Under the pieces are notes generated by a model that was not told the DNA's origin, did not search any database, and worked only from the letters and a program-made list of their open reading frames with translations. This document shows positions 16,444 through 24,929 of a stretch of 64,000 nt of DNA, in pieces. The stretch spans positions 2,103,931 to 2,167,930 of the forward strand of contig OY282355.1 in assembly GCA_958295525.1 (NCBI GenBank), given 5' to 3'. This DNA comes from an uncultured Dehalococcoidia bacterium (GTDB taxonomy: Bacteria; Chloroflexota; Dehalococcoidia; Lucifugimonadales; Australimonadaceae). Position 1 is the stretch's first letter. The number at the start of each line of letters is the position of its first letter. The position numbers were made by a program, and so were the translations under genes.

Positions 16444-17997
16444 CTACTCGCGCTTGTAGAGGGCGGCGTCGGGGTGGAAGGAGCGCCATCCGTGCCAGAA
16501 CGACGTGATCGTGGGGATGCGGGAGAGCGTTCGCGGGCCGCCGGCCTCCGCCAGCGCGTCCTCGCCGGGCGTCCACAGCGCGCCGTCGGCGCTGCGGAGC
16601 GATCCGCCGTCCTGCGCCGTGAACGTCTGCGCCCCGCGCTCGTAGACGCGCGCCTCGCCGAACGCGCTTCGTCCGGTGAGCACGATGGGCCGCCCGCCGA
16701 CGGCGTCGTTGATGACGGGCTCGTCCGCGAAGGCGGAGACGGGGTAGGCTTTCGCCTCGCCGCCGAGCCGCACGCCGATAACCGTCTCTTTCTGCGCGAG
16801 GTCGCCGCTCCGTCCGAAGACGGGGAACATCGTCAGCGGCGAATTGAAGTAGTTGTAGTAGATGGCGTCGGGCTCCCATTCGTTGCGGTAGACGTCGGAG
16901 GGATAGACGCCGGTCTCGACGTCCAGCGCGGTTGTGTCGGGATGCTCGGCGAGCCACTCCTCCCACGTTGTGAGAACGGAGGGGAAGAAAGGCAGACGGA
17001 CGCCGCTGTCCGCGAGGGGCCCGGCGACGGGTTCGCCGGTGAACTGATTCCAGAGCGAATTCGTGGCGCGGTCGTACATCAACTTGTTGCTGCGGTAGAG
17101 CATCCCCGACGTGCCGAAGGTGGTGGGCTCGCCGTTGATCTTTGCGGAATACACGATTCCGGCGAAGCAGAGCGTTCAGTAGGCGAGAGCGATCGGCTCG
17201 CCTCCGAGGACGTCGTTGGCCATCTCGTGCGGATTCATAATGCGGAGCGGGTAGGCGCGATGCTCGCCGTTGATCGAGACGCCGAACACGCGGTCGCGCG
17301 GGTCGAGATAGCCGGCCTCGCTCGCCGCCAGCGCAGGGGGCGACTGCAGGTCGGGGATGCCGTCCACGCGGACGCCGCCCCAGGCGATTTCGGCGAGGTC
17401 AATGCGCTCGGAGCCGGGGACGGACGTGAGGAAGGCGGCCATGCGCGGGTCTATGATGCCCAAGAGGTTGGCCTTCCATTGCGGATACTCGGACGGGGGC
17501 GCGAATTCGGCGCGCCTGGGGCCGAGCCGCTCCATCGCGGCGTTCCACGGGCGGGCGTCGAGCCAGAAGTCCTCTCCGGTGAATTGCTCGAGGGCGGCGC
17601 GGTACGCCTCGTTCAAGGCGGAGCCGCTCCAGAAGCGCAGGATTTCCACGATGACGGGCGCTTGCGAGACGTCGTTCTCGGCCCTGGCGTCCGCGATTGC
17701 GTCCAGCGTCGTCTGCGGCTCGTGGCCGAGGCCGGAGTAGATGCGCCACATCGTGTTGTTGGGATCGTAGGGCGCGGCGCTTTCGGGGGTCGCGCCGACC
17801 GGAGACGGCGCGGCGAGAGTCGGCGCGTCCGCTGCGGCGGATGGCGAGGGGGTCAGCGAAGGCGGCGGAGCGGGCGTTGCGGTCGCGGTCGGCGTCGCGG
17901 GCTCCGGCGCGGTCGGCGTCGCGCAGCCTATCGCTGCGGCGGAGGCGAGCAGAAGGGGAACGATCAGGGCGGAGAGCGGGGGACGCCGTCGCGGCAT
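16444..17997 (-). CDS. DUF3179 lipoprotein with one in-frame TGA at a conserved Cys position (selenocysteine candidate or nonsense mutation)
   Basis: Two collinear frames form one DUF3179 protein of 517 codons. The N-terminus is a lipoprotein signal (AAAIGC) with a Thr-Pro linker. The first part ends GGEPIALAY, then TGA at 17178-17176, then TLCFAGIVYSAKINGEP, TFGTSGMLYRSNKLMYDR and SLWNQFTGEPV in the same frame. Family members usually read AYCTLCG here, so the TGA replaces the first Cys of a CxxC. Bases 17161-17145 just downstream can form a six-pair stem with a five-base loop CGTGT starting 20 bases after the TGA, a SECIS-like position. A recent stop mutation or a sequencing error is equally compatible. 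The downstream half could also start at GTG 17154. Function of the domain is unknown. Confidence 0.8.
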
Positions 17998-18038
17998 TGC
18001 GCCTCGATTCCGGGGCGCGATTCGCCTGCGCCCGCGTC

Positions 18039-18047
18039 TGCGATAAT
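18039..18047 (+). promoter_or_regulatory. Extended -10 promoter giving a possibly leaderless thiL transcript
   Basis: TGCGATAAT is an extended -10 (TGn then GATAAT). Its last base is six bases before the thiL ATG, so transcription would begin at or next to the start codon. No good SD precedes that ATG. Confidence 0.5.
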
Positions 18048-18053
18048 ACGGGA

Positions 18054-19046
18054 ATGGCCACGCTAGGGGAACTGGGCGAGACCGCGCTGCTCGAGCGCAT
18101 CGCCGCGCGCGTTCGCGCCGCCGGAGCGGACCGGACGCCCGGCGGACGCTTGGCCGTCGGGATCGGAGACGACGCGGCGGCGTGGCGAGTGGACGGCATG
18201 CAAGTCATCACCGCCGACGCGATGGTCGAGGGCGAGCACTTCCGCGCCTCGACCTCCTCGTGGGCGGACGTCGGCTGGAAGGCGTGGGTCTCCAACGTGA
18301 GCGACGTCGCGGCGATGGGCGCGGAGCCTGTCGCGGGGCTCGTCGCGCTTGGGCTGCCCGCGTCGTTTCCGCTTTGCGCCCTCGACGCGCTCTACGACGG
18401 CATACTGGAGGCGCGCGCCGCCTATGGAACGGCGCTGGCCGGGGGCGACCTGGTGAGCGCGCAGGCGGCGTTCGTCTCGGTGACGATGACGGGCGTCTGC
18501 GCCGGCGATCCGCTCACGCGGTCGGCGGGGCGCGCCGCCGACGCGCTGGCCGTCACGGGGCCGCTCGGCTCCTCCCGCGCCGGACTGCTGCTGCTGGAGC
18601 GCGGCGCGCAACCGGACAGCGAGGCGCGGCGGACGCTGATGCAGGCGCACCGCAGGCCGTCCGCCCGGGTGGACGCGGGCCTCGCGCTGCGGCGGTTGGG
18701 CGTCCGCTGCGCGATGGACGTCTCCGACGGCCTAGCGGCGGACGTCCGGAAACTGGCGCGGGCGAGCGGCCTCGCGGCGCGAGTGGAGACGGGGCGGATT
18801 CCCGTCGCCGGTGCGCTCGCGCACGAGTTCGGCGACGAGGCGGCGCGCCTGGCTGTCGAGGGCGGCGAGGACTACGAATTGCTGTTCGCCGCGCCCCGGG
18901 CAATTGCGGAGGAGGCGGTCGCCGCGCTGCCCGGAAGCGCAATCATCGGCGCGTTGGAAGAGGGAACGCCGGGAGCCGCCGCGTTCCTCGACGCGCGAGG
19001 CGATCCGGTCGGATGGGACGCGGCGGGCTGGGAGCGCTTTCGGTGA
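18054..19046 (+). CDS. thiL: Thiamine-monophosphate kinase
   Basis: ThiL phosphorylates thiamine monophosphate to the active cofactor thiamine diphosphate. The 330-residue protein belongs to the AIR synthase/PurM fold family. Seen: the start LGELGETALLERIA, the metal-binding VGIGDDAAAW, ITADAMVEGEHFR, the VSNVSDVAAMGAEP loop with its conserved Asp, ALAGGDLVSA, and DVSDGLAADVRKLA, then GGEDYELLFAAP. The gene starts an operon with tsaE and tsaB, with GTGA overlap to tsaE. Thiamine diphosphate is needed by KorAB encoded nearby, although linkage is not implied. Confidence 0.95.
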   Translation: MATLGELGETALLERIAARVRAAGADRTPGGRLAVGIGDDAAAWRVDGMQVITADAMVEGEHFRASTSSWADVGWKAWVSNVSDVAAMGAEPVAGLVALGLPASFPLCALDALYDGILEARAAYGTALAGGDLVSAQAAFVSVTMTGVCAGDPLTRSAGRAADALAVTGPLGSSRAGLLLLERGAQPDSEARRTLMQAHRRPSARVDAGLALRRLGVRCAMDVSDGLAADVRKLARASGLAARVETGRIPVAGALAHEFGDEAARLAVEGGEDYELLFAAPRAIAEEAVAALPGSAIIGALEEGTPGAAAFLDARGDPVGWDAAGWERFR

Positions 19047-19543
19047 GCGCGGCGCGGTTCGAGACGGCGAGCGCGGAGGAGACGCAGGCGCTGGGGCGGC
19101 GGCTGGGCGCGCTCGCCGAGCCGGGCGGTCTCTACCTGCTGCGCGGGCCGCTGGGCGCGGGCAAGACGACGCTCACGCAAGGAGTCGCGTGGGGAGCGGG
19201 GGCGGAGGGCTACGCCCACAGTCCGACGTTCGTGCTCGTTCACGAATACCAGGGGCGCATCCCCATTCACCACGTAGACCTCTTCCGCGTGGACGGCGGC
19301 GACTTGGAGGCCGACGACCTGGGCTTCGGCGAGATGCTGGAGGCCGGCGCGTGCGTCGTGGAATGGCCGGAGAAGGCGGAGGCGATTTTCCCCCAAGAGC
19401 ATCTGTCCGTGACTATCGCTTTCGGGGACGCCCCCGACGCACGCGCCCTGACGTTCGAGGCGCGAGGCGAGCGCTACGCCCGCGTCGTGGCCGCTCTGCG
19501 GGATTCCCGCCTGCGCGGTCAGGGCGGCGAGGGGAGCGAATGA
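19043..19543 (+). CDS. tsaE: tRNA threonylcarbamoyladenosine biosynthesis ATPase TsaE
   Basis: TsaE is the ATPase that assists TsaB and TsaD in forming t6A at position 37 of ANN-decoding tRNAs. The 166-residue protein shows the Walker A loop RGPLGAGKTTLTQG, SPTFVLVHEYQG, HHVDLFRV and the late VVEWPEKAEA. The GTG start overlaps the thiL stop. The last residues [13 protein letters not shown] are encoded by a remnant of the dispersed palindrome (near 19500-19520), so the native C-terminus has been extended or replaced by repeat sequence. The next gene starts inside the stop codon (ATGA). Confidence 0.94.
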   Translation: MSAARFETASAEETQALGRRLGALAEPGGLYLLRGPLGAGKTTLTQGVAWGAGAEGYAHSPTFVLVHEYQGRIPIHHVDLFRVDGGDLEADDLGFGEMLEAGACVVEWPEKAEAIFPQEHLSVTIAFGDAPDARALTFEARGERYARVVAALRDSRLRGQGGEGSE

Positions 19544-20244
19544 CGGCCTACCTCGTGATAGACACTTCGACGCGCTACGGGGCCGTTGGCCTGTGGCGCG
19601 GCGGCGGCCTATCGCGGGCGGCGTTCTGGCGCTCGCGCAACAACCACACGGCGGAACTGATGCCCGCCATCGAACGGCTGACGGCGGAAGAGGGCGCCGC
19701 CCCTTCCGACCTGGACGGCGTCGCCGCGGCGGTCGGCCCGGGCGGATTCAGCGCGCTGCGGACGGGCATCGGCGTGGCGCAAGGGTTCGCGGCGGCGCGC
19801 GGCCTGCCGGTCGCGGGCGTGAGTTCGCTGGAGGCGAGCGCGCATCCTTATCAGGCGGCGGCGGCGCGCGTCTGCGCCGTCCTTCCGGCGGGGCGGGGCG
19901 CGGTCGCGTGGGCGGCCTACGGAGCGGTCGGCGGAGAATGGCGCATCCTGGGCGCCCTGGGGGACGAGCAGGTGTCGGAATACGGCGAGTTCGTCGCGGC
20001 GCAATCGGGAACGGAACTCTTCTGCGGCGAGGGGGCAGCGGAGGTCGCGGACGCGCTGCGGGAGCGGTTCGGGAGCGGCGCGCGCATCGTCGAGGAGTCC
20101 GCGCCGCTTGCGCGGCTCGGCGGCGTCGGAGCGCTGGGCGCGGCGCTGCTGGACGCGGGCGAGACGGGCTTGGGGCCTGTTCCGCGCTACCTGCGCCCGC
20201 CGCGCATCACACCGCCGAACCCGGCGGGCCGGGCTGCGACATAA
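19540..20244 (+). CDS. tsaB: tRNA threonylcarbamoyladenosine biosynthesis protein TsaB
   Basis: TsaB is the scaffolding subunit that dimerises with TsaD in t6A synthesis. The 234-residue ASKHA-fold protein shows LVIDTSTRYGAVGLWRGG, the dimer-interface helix region NNHTAELMPAIERL, and the typical AVGPGGFSALRTGIGVAQGFA followed by GVSSLEA. A TsaD gene is not in the window. The ATG overlaps the tsaE stop, so the two are coupled. The C-terminus ends in a low-complexity PRYLRPPRITPPNPAG stretch in which YLRPP is family-typical. Confidence 0.94.
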   Translation: MTAYLVIDTSTRYGAVGLWRGGGLSRAAFWRSRNNHTAELMPAIERLTAEEGAAPSDLDGVAAAVGPGGFSALRTGIGVAQGFAAARGLPVAGVSSLEASAHPYQAAAARVCAVLPAGRGAVAWAAYGAVGGEWRILGALGDEQVSEYGEFVAAQSGTELFCGEGAAEVADALRERFGSGARIVEESAPLARLGGVGALGAALLDAGETGLGPVPRYLRPPRITPPNPAGRAAT

Positions 20245-20277
20245 GCCGCCTCGTCACGTCCGGCGGGGCGCTCGCCC

Positions 20278-21204
20278 CTACTCCTCCCCCAGCAAGCGGC
20301 TCGCCTCGTCCGCCTGCTCGCGCAGCGCCCAAAGCCCGTGCGGGCCGAATGCGTCCTGCCCCCACAGCCCGTAGCCCCCGCGCTCCGGGCGCACGACCGA
20401 CTGAACGCCCGCGTCCCGCAGAATCCCTTCCGCCATCCGCGCCTCCGCTTCGTTCCCGTACCCGCGCACCCGAACGAGACCGCCCGGATCCCTCCGCCCC
20501 TCTGCTCCCTCGCGCCTTATGAGCGCCGCGGCGGCGAGGGCGACCGCCCATAATCCCGCCGCTCCCAGCAGCGAGAGAACGCCGATGAACAGCGTAACGT
20601 CCCGCCAAAAACCGAACGGAAACACCAGCACCAGATAGTCCGTGCGCGGATCGAACTGCCAGTTCCCTTGCGGAAAGCCGATGTAATGAAACAACGTGAA
20701 GAGCGAGTTGAACGCGACGACGCTCCACAACCCCAGCGCAAGGATCACCGCCGCCGTCGCCGCCGCGCCGCGCCGCATCCACCGCGCAACCTCGCCGTAG
20801 ACGCCTCCCCGCAGGCGCCACGCTCCAATCAGCGTCATCGCCGCCAGCAACAGCGCGGCCGCCTCCTGCGTCCGGTAGACGCGCCGAAACAGCGTCTTTA
20901 CGTCCGCCATATGCGACACTTCGTCCGCGTTGAACAGATCGCGCCGCTCGCCGCGCACCTCCGCCGTAACCCGCAGCGGCTCCTCACGGCTGTTGAAATA
21001 CGCTTGCGTTTGCCGCCCCACGTCCGCCAAACCCTCCGGCGTAATGCCCGTCCGCGCCGAAACTCCGTGCCGCTCGAACAGCGCCTCGTACACCGGCAGG
21101 CTGTTCGCCGTGAACCGCACGGCGGTCGTAATCAGCAGCAGCGCCAGCGCGGCGGGCGCGATCCATCCCGCGGCGCGGCGCGGATTTACGGCGATTCCCC
21201 TCAT
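20278..21204 (-). CDS. TIGR01906/DUF1461 integral membrane protein with C-terminal DUF2007-like domain
   Basis: This is a 308-residue protein with about five hydrophobic helices (near residues 13-32, 117-130, 147-168, 203-222 and 223-240). The extracellular loop between helices 1 and 2 contains LFNADEVSHMADVKTLF, which matches the conserved HMxDV segment of the TIGR01906/DUF1461 family, and FHYIGFPQGNWQF fits the same family. The last 60 residues (GYGNEAEARMAEGILRDAG) form a soluble domain resembling DUF2007, as in the small protein at 5198-5500. Function is unknown. Convergent with tsaB and divergent from mazG. Confidence 0.75.
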   Translation of the reverse strand: MRGIAVNPRRAAGWIAPAALALLLITTAVRFTANSLPVYEALFERHGVSARTGITPEGLADVGRQTQAYFNSREEPLRVTAEVRGERRDLFNADEVSHMADVKTLFRRVYRTQEAAALLLAAMTLIGAWRLRGGVYGEVARWMRRGAAATAAVILALGLWSVVAFNSLFTLFHYIGFPQGNWQFDPRTDYLVLVFPFGFWRDVTLFIGVLSLLGAAGLWAVALAAAALIRREGAEGRRDPGGLVRVRGYGNEAEARMAEGILRDAGVQSVVRPERGGYGLWGQDAFGPHGLWALREQADEASRLLGEE

Positions 21205-21242
21205 GCCGCCGATTCTACCCCGCCATCCGGCGCCCCGCCCGC

Positions 21243-21248
21243 TATAAT
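21243..21248 (+). promoter_or_regulatory. Consensus -10 element upstream of mazG
   Basis: TATAAT is a perfect -10 hexamer 34 bases before the mazG start. No recognisable -35 sits 16 to 18 bases upstream. It falls in the 77-base gap between divergent genes. Confidence 0.5.
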
Positions 21249-21281
21249 CGCTCCGTCATCCCCAACGAATCGGAGTCCCGC

Positions 21282-22085
21282 TTGTCCGAAGCCTTCGACG
21301 CCCTTCTCGAAACGATGCGCCGCCTCCGCGACCCGGAGACGGGCTGCCCCTGGGACCTCGAGCAGACGCACGACTCCCTTCGGGGCGCGCTCCTCGAAGA
21401 GACCTACGAGGCGCTCGACGCGATGGCCTCCGGCGAGCAGGCCGCGCTCGTCGAGGAACTCGGCGACCTCCTCCTGCACGTCGTCTTTCACGCTCAAATC
21501 GGCGAGGACGAAGGCGCGTTCGCAATGGACGACGTGGCCGAGCGCGTCAACGCCAAACTCGTCCGCCGCCATCCCCACGTCTTCGGCGACGCCGCGGCCC
21601 GCACCTCCAGCGAGGTGAAGGGGCAATGGGAGCGCCTCAAAGCCGAAGAGCGCGCAGAGAAAGGCGCCGCCGACGCCTCGATGCTCTCCGGCGTCTCCCG
21701 CGCGATGCCCGCGCTCGCCTACGCCCAGGCCGCGCTCAGCCGCGCCCGCAGAGCCGGATTCGACTGGGATTCCTCCGACGCGTCCTTCGACAAAGTGGCC
21801 GAGGAAGCCGCCGAAATCCGCGCCGCCGACACGCCCCGCCGCAAAGAAGAGGAATTCGGCGACCTCCTTCTCGCGCTCGTCGGCGCGGCCCAAACGATGG
21901 GCGTGGACGCGGAGGAGGCGCTGCGCGGCGCCAACGACCGTTTCGCGGGCCGCTTCCGCCGCGTCGAGGACGCCGTCCGCAAGGAAGGAACCGCCCTCGC
22001 CGATATGCCCCTCTCCCGCAAAATCGCCCTCTGGGAGCGCGCCAAAGCCGCGGAGGAAGAGAACGGGAGCGCGCCACCGCCCTAG
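21282..22085 (+). CDS. mazG: Nucleoside triphosphate pyrophosphohydrolase
   Basis: MazG hydrolyses nucleoside triphosphates to monophosphates and pyrophosphate, a house-cleaning or alarmone-controlling activity. The 267-residue protein has two tandem MazG domains. The first shows CPWDLEQTHDSLRGALLEETYEA and VEELGDLLLHVVFHAQI with the metal-binding Glu and Asp residues. The second shows FDKVAEEAAEIRAA and EEEFGDLLLALVGAA. HPHVFGD and EVKGQWERLKAEE between them are typical of E. coli-like MazG. The start is TTG with CGGAG six bases upstream. The C-terminal DMPLSRKIALWERAK is unremarkable. Confidence 0.93.
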   Translation: MSEAFDALLETMRRLRDPETGCPWDLEQTHDSLRGALLEETYEALDAMASGEQAALVEELGDLLLHVVFHAQIGEDEGAFAMDDVAERVNAKLVRRHPHVFGDAAARTSSEVKGQWERLKAEERAEKGAADASMLSGVSRAMPALAYAQAALSRARRAGFDWDSSDASFDKVAEEAAEIRAADTPRRKEEEFGDLLLALVGAAQTMGVDAEEALRGANDRFAGRFRRVEDAVRKEGTALADMPLSRKIALWERAKAAEEENGSAPPP

Positions 22086-22139
22086 AGGCGCTCAATTCTG
22101 ATAGGCTGCGCGCTGAGTGAAACGCACAGGAGGACGCCA

Positions 22140-22928
22140 ATGTCGCGCGAGATAGACGAGGTTAAGTACGAGGTGGCGATGGCCACGCGGATCCTCTCCC
22201 ACATGGGGCTGTCCACCGGCGTGACCGCCGCGCTGGGGCACGTGAGCATGCGCGTCCCCAACCAGCCGGACAAGTTCGTGGTGAAAGGCCGCGGCTACGC
22301 CATAGACGCGCTCGAGGAGATGCAGTACTACGACATGATCGTCTGCGACCTCGAGGGCTACAAGATCGACGGCCCCGCCCGCTCAACGCAGTGCTCCGAG
22401 GTCAAGATCCACTCCTGCATCTACAAGACGCGCCCCGACGTCCAGTCGGTCGTCCACGTCCACCCGCGCAACGTCGTGCTGATGACCGTGCTCGGCGAGC
22501 CGATCAAGCCGATGGCGCAGGAAGGCGCCTCAATGGTGCAAGCGCAGCCCCATCCCCTCTACCCCCACACGAAGACCGTGTGGAGCGACGAGGAGGGGAT
22601 GGAACTCGCCGGCACGCTCGGCGGGCATAAGTTCGCGCTGATGCAGGGGCACGGCGCGACGATGACGGGCAAGGACCCGCAGGACTCGGTCGTGAGCATG
22701 CTCCAGTTGGAGGAGCAGGCGCGGATGAACTACTGGGCGCTCGTGGCGAAAGGCTCCGACCATCCGTTCATTCCCGACGCGCTGGTCAACGAAATCTCCG
22801 ACAGGCCGTCGCAAGACTCGCACCCGCACTTCAAGGAGTTGATGCGCAGCATCGGGGGCAACCCCCCGCGCGACGGCGTGTGGAACTCCTACAAGAAGAA
22901 GGTGTCGGTGGGCATGGTCGCGCCGTAG
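22140..22928 (+). CDS. Class II aldolase/adducin family protein
   Basis: This 262-residue zinc-dependent aldolase-fold protein resembles fuculose-phosphate-type aldolases and related decarboxylases. Metal ligands are visible in VVHVHPRNVVLMTVLG (HVH) and in ALMQGHGATMTG (HG). The N-terminal LSHMGLSTGVTAALGHVSMRVP is the substrate-loop region where family members have GNxS, here GHVS. The Glu in HSCIYKTRPDV context and the LEEQARMNYWAL helix also fit. No sugar kinase or isomerase is adjacent, so the substrate is unknown. AGGAGG lies close upstream of the ATG. Confidence 0.85.
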   Translation: MSREIDEVKYEVAMATRILSHMGLSTGVTAALGHVSMRVPNQPDKFVVKGRGYAIDALEEMQYYDMIVCDLEGYKIDGPARSTQCSEVKIHSCIYKTRPDVQSVVHVHPRNVVLMTVLGEPIKPMAQEGASMVQAQPHPLYPHTKTVWSDEEGMELAGTLGGHKFALMQGHGATMTGKDPQDSVVSMLQLEEQARMNYWALVAKGSDHPFIPDALVNEISDRPSQDSHPHFKELMRSIGGNPPRDGVWNSYKKKVSVGMVAP

Positions 22929-22987
22929 TCCGTTGCCCTGCGCCTTATCCGTCCGCTCCCGCCCGCCCGGACTAGGCCGCGACGCCC

Positions 22988-23968
22988 CTAATCCTCCGGG
23001 AGGCCGAGCGTCGCGCGGAGTTCGCGCCATTCGCGGGGGGACATTCCCAGCGCGGCGGGGTCTACGTCTTCGCCATTCAGCAGACGCTTGACGGCCTCGA
23101 GCCCCTCCTCGCTGAGGCGGGCGCCGCCGAGCCGGTGACTGCGGAAGGCTTTGGCCGTGAGCGGAACCCAGTGGTCCACGAGATCGAGGATGACGCGGGC
23201 GTACTCGCGTATCTCCCACTGGGCGTGCTCGTCGATGCGGAGGGCGAGGAAGTGGAGGAGGTTGTGGAGGTCGGTCTTCCAGTACCACTGCGTGTAAGCG
23301 CTGAGGGGAAGGCCGATGCGGGCGAGTTCGCGGGCGAGGCCGGCGGCGTGCAGGCTGTCGTATTGATCGAACGAGCGCTCGGCGTCCTCCGTCAGCGATT
23401 CCTGCATCCCCTTGGCTTCGGCGCGGCGCGCTTGCTCGGCGGCGCGTCTCCGGGCGCCGCGGGGCGCGGCAGCGCCGGGGGCGAGCGAGAGTTGCTCGCC
23501 GACGCCTGCCTCGCCTCGCCCTTGCGCGTTCGCGCTCGACTGGATCGCCAATTGGCTCTCCGACGGGACGTAAAACTCGCGGTCGAGGATGGAGTAGCGA
23601 GCGGAGTATTCGTTGACGCTGGCGGTGCGGTGGCGGATCCACTGGCGGGCGACGAAGATCGGCAACTTGACGTGGAGTTTGATCTCGCACATCTCGAACG
23701 GGGAGGTGTGGGCGTTCCGCATCAGGTAGTTGATGAGGCCCTGATCGTCGCGGGAGCGTTTGGTTCCGCGTCCGTAGGAGACGCGGGCGGCCTGCACGAT
23801 GGCCGCGTCGTCGCCCATATAGTCCACGACGCGGACGAAGCCGTGATCAAGGACGGGGAAGGGCTGATAGAGGACGTCCTCCAGAGCGGGGACGGTGGCT
23901 CTTCGCGTTTCGGCGCGCTCGGCGCGGAGCGCGTCTATCTCGGCCTGCTGCTGAGGGGTGACGTGCAT
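22988..23968 (-). CDS. thyX: FAD-dependent thymidylate synthase
   Basis: ThyX makes dTMP from dUMP using FAD, NADPH and methylenetetrahydrofolate. The signature RHRTASVNEYSARYS is present, along with RVSYGRGTKRSRDDQGLINYLM, HTSPFEM and the late YTQWYWKTDLHNLLHFLALR and HAQWEIREYA. At 326 residues it is longer than usual. A low-complexity insertion of about 40 residues (GEAGVGEQLSLAPGAAAPRG and an Ala-Arg-rich stretch) sits between QSSANAQGR and the following helix, and there is a C-terminal extension after AFRSHRL. Both lie away from the active-site motifs. Confidence 0.94.
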   Translation of the reverse strand: MHVTPQQQAEIDALRAERAETRRATVPALEDVLYQPFPVLDHGFVRVVDYMGDDAAIVQAARVSYGRGTKRSRDDQGLINYLMRNAHTSPFEMCEIKLHVKLPIFVARQWIRHRTASVNEYSARYSILDREFYVPSESQLAIQSSANAQGRGEAGVGEQLSLAPGAAAPRGARRRAAEQARRAEAKGMQESLTEDAERSFDQYDSLHAAGLARELARIGLPLSAYTQWYWKTDLHNLLHFLALRIDEHAQWEIREYARVILDLVDHWVPLTAKAFRSHRLGGARLSEEGLEAVKRLLNGEDVDPAALGMSPREWRELRATLGLPED

Positions 23969-24026
23969 CGCGGATTTTTCGGGCGGGCGCGCGGGTTCTA
24001 CACGCCCGCGCGCCCGCCCGATTGCG

Positions 24027-24914
24027 CTACATCATCCGCTGAATGATGCGGTCGGCTTGCTCTTCGGTGAGGCCGCCCTGCCGCTTGGCGATGGGGCCGT
24101 CGCGCAGAACGGGCTCGAGGTCGGTGAGGGATTCCTTGTCGTTCTCCATATGGAAGAACTTGCCGACGTAGATCTCGTCGCCCCAGGCCATCGCCTTCTC
24201 GCAGGCGGCGGCCCAGTCATCCGTGTCGTGGCCTTCGTCCTCCAACTTGCGGACGCGGGCTTTGAAGAAGTTGTGGGAGTTGTCGAGGTTGAAGGTCACG
24301 CAAGGGCTGAAGACGTCGATGAGGGCGAAGCCTTTGTGCCGGATGCCGCCTTTGATGAGGTCGGTGAGGTGCTTGACGTCGCCGGAGTAGGCGCGGGCGA
24401 CGTAGGTCGCGCCGTTCATAATGGCGGAGGTGATGGGGTTGATGGGGTATTCGACGCTGCCGAACGGGGTGCTCTTGGTCTTTTGGCCAATCCTGGAGGT
24501 GGGGGAGACTTGGCCGGTGGTGAGGCCGTAGATCTGGTTGTTCATCACGACGTAGGTGAGGTCGACGTTGCGGCGGGCGGTGTGGGTGAAGTGGTTGCCG
24601 CCGATGCCGTAGCCGTCGCCGTCGCCGCCGGTGGCGATGACGTTGAGGTCGTGGTTGGCCATTTTGACGCCGGTGGCGAAGGCGAGGGAGCGCCCGTGCA
24701 GCGTGTGCGCGCCGTAGGTGTTGATGTAGCCGGGGAGGTTGGAGGAGCAGCCGATGCCGCTGACGGTGACGATTTCGTGGGGCTGCATGCCGAGTTCGGA
24801 CGCGGCGCGCTGGAGGGCGTTGAGCACGCCGAAGTCGCCGCAGCCGGGGCACCAGTCGGGGTCGACCTTGCCCTTGAAGTCTTTGGGGGTGAGTTCGATG
24901 GTCGTGGTGGTCAT
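24027..24914 (-). CDS. korB: 2-oxoacid:ferredoxin oxidoreductase, beta subunit
   Basis: This is the thiamine-diphosphate-binding subunit of a 2-oxoacid:ferredoxin oxidoreductase, which decarboxylates 2-oxoglutarate or a related acid and reduces ferredoxin. The 295-residue protein shows DPDWCPGCGDFGVLNALQ with two of the cluster-binding cysteines, GIGCSSNLPGY, HGRSLAFATGVKMAN, the ThDP motif ATGGDGDGYGIGGNHF, and MNNQIYGLTTGQVSPTS. Later FSPCVTFNLDN carries another conserved Cys. It lies 15 bases after korA. Assignment to 2-oxoglutarate and not pyruvate rests on overall KorB likeness and the adjacent lpdA, so it is moderate. Confidence 0.92.
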   Translation of the reverse strand: MTTTTIELTPKDFKGKVDPDWCPGCGDFGVLNALQRAASELGMQPHEIVTVSGIGCSSNLPGYINTYGAHTLHGRSLAFATGVKMANHDLNVIATGGDGDGYGIGGNHFTHTARRNVDLTYVVMNNQIYGLTTGQVSPTSRIGQKTKSTPFGSVEYPINPITSAIMNGATYVARAYSGDVKHLTDLIKGGIRHKGFALIDVFSPCVTFNLDNSHNFFKARVRKLEDEGHDTDDWAAACEKAMAWGDEIYVGKFFHMENDKESLTDLEPVLRDGPIAKRQGGLTEEQADRIIQRMM

Positions 24915-24929
24915 TGCGCGCTCCTTTGG

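Noticed and set aside
16444-17154. Downstream half of the DUF3179 gene as an independent gene from GTG 17154
   Set aside because: It would start in the middle of a conserved domain, with no SD seen, and the upstream frame is collinear and ends exactly at the domain's CxxC.
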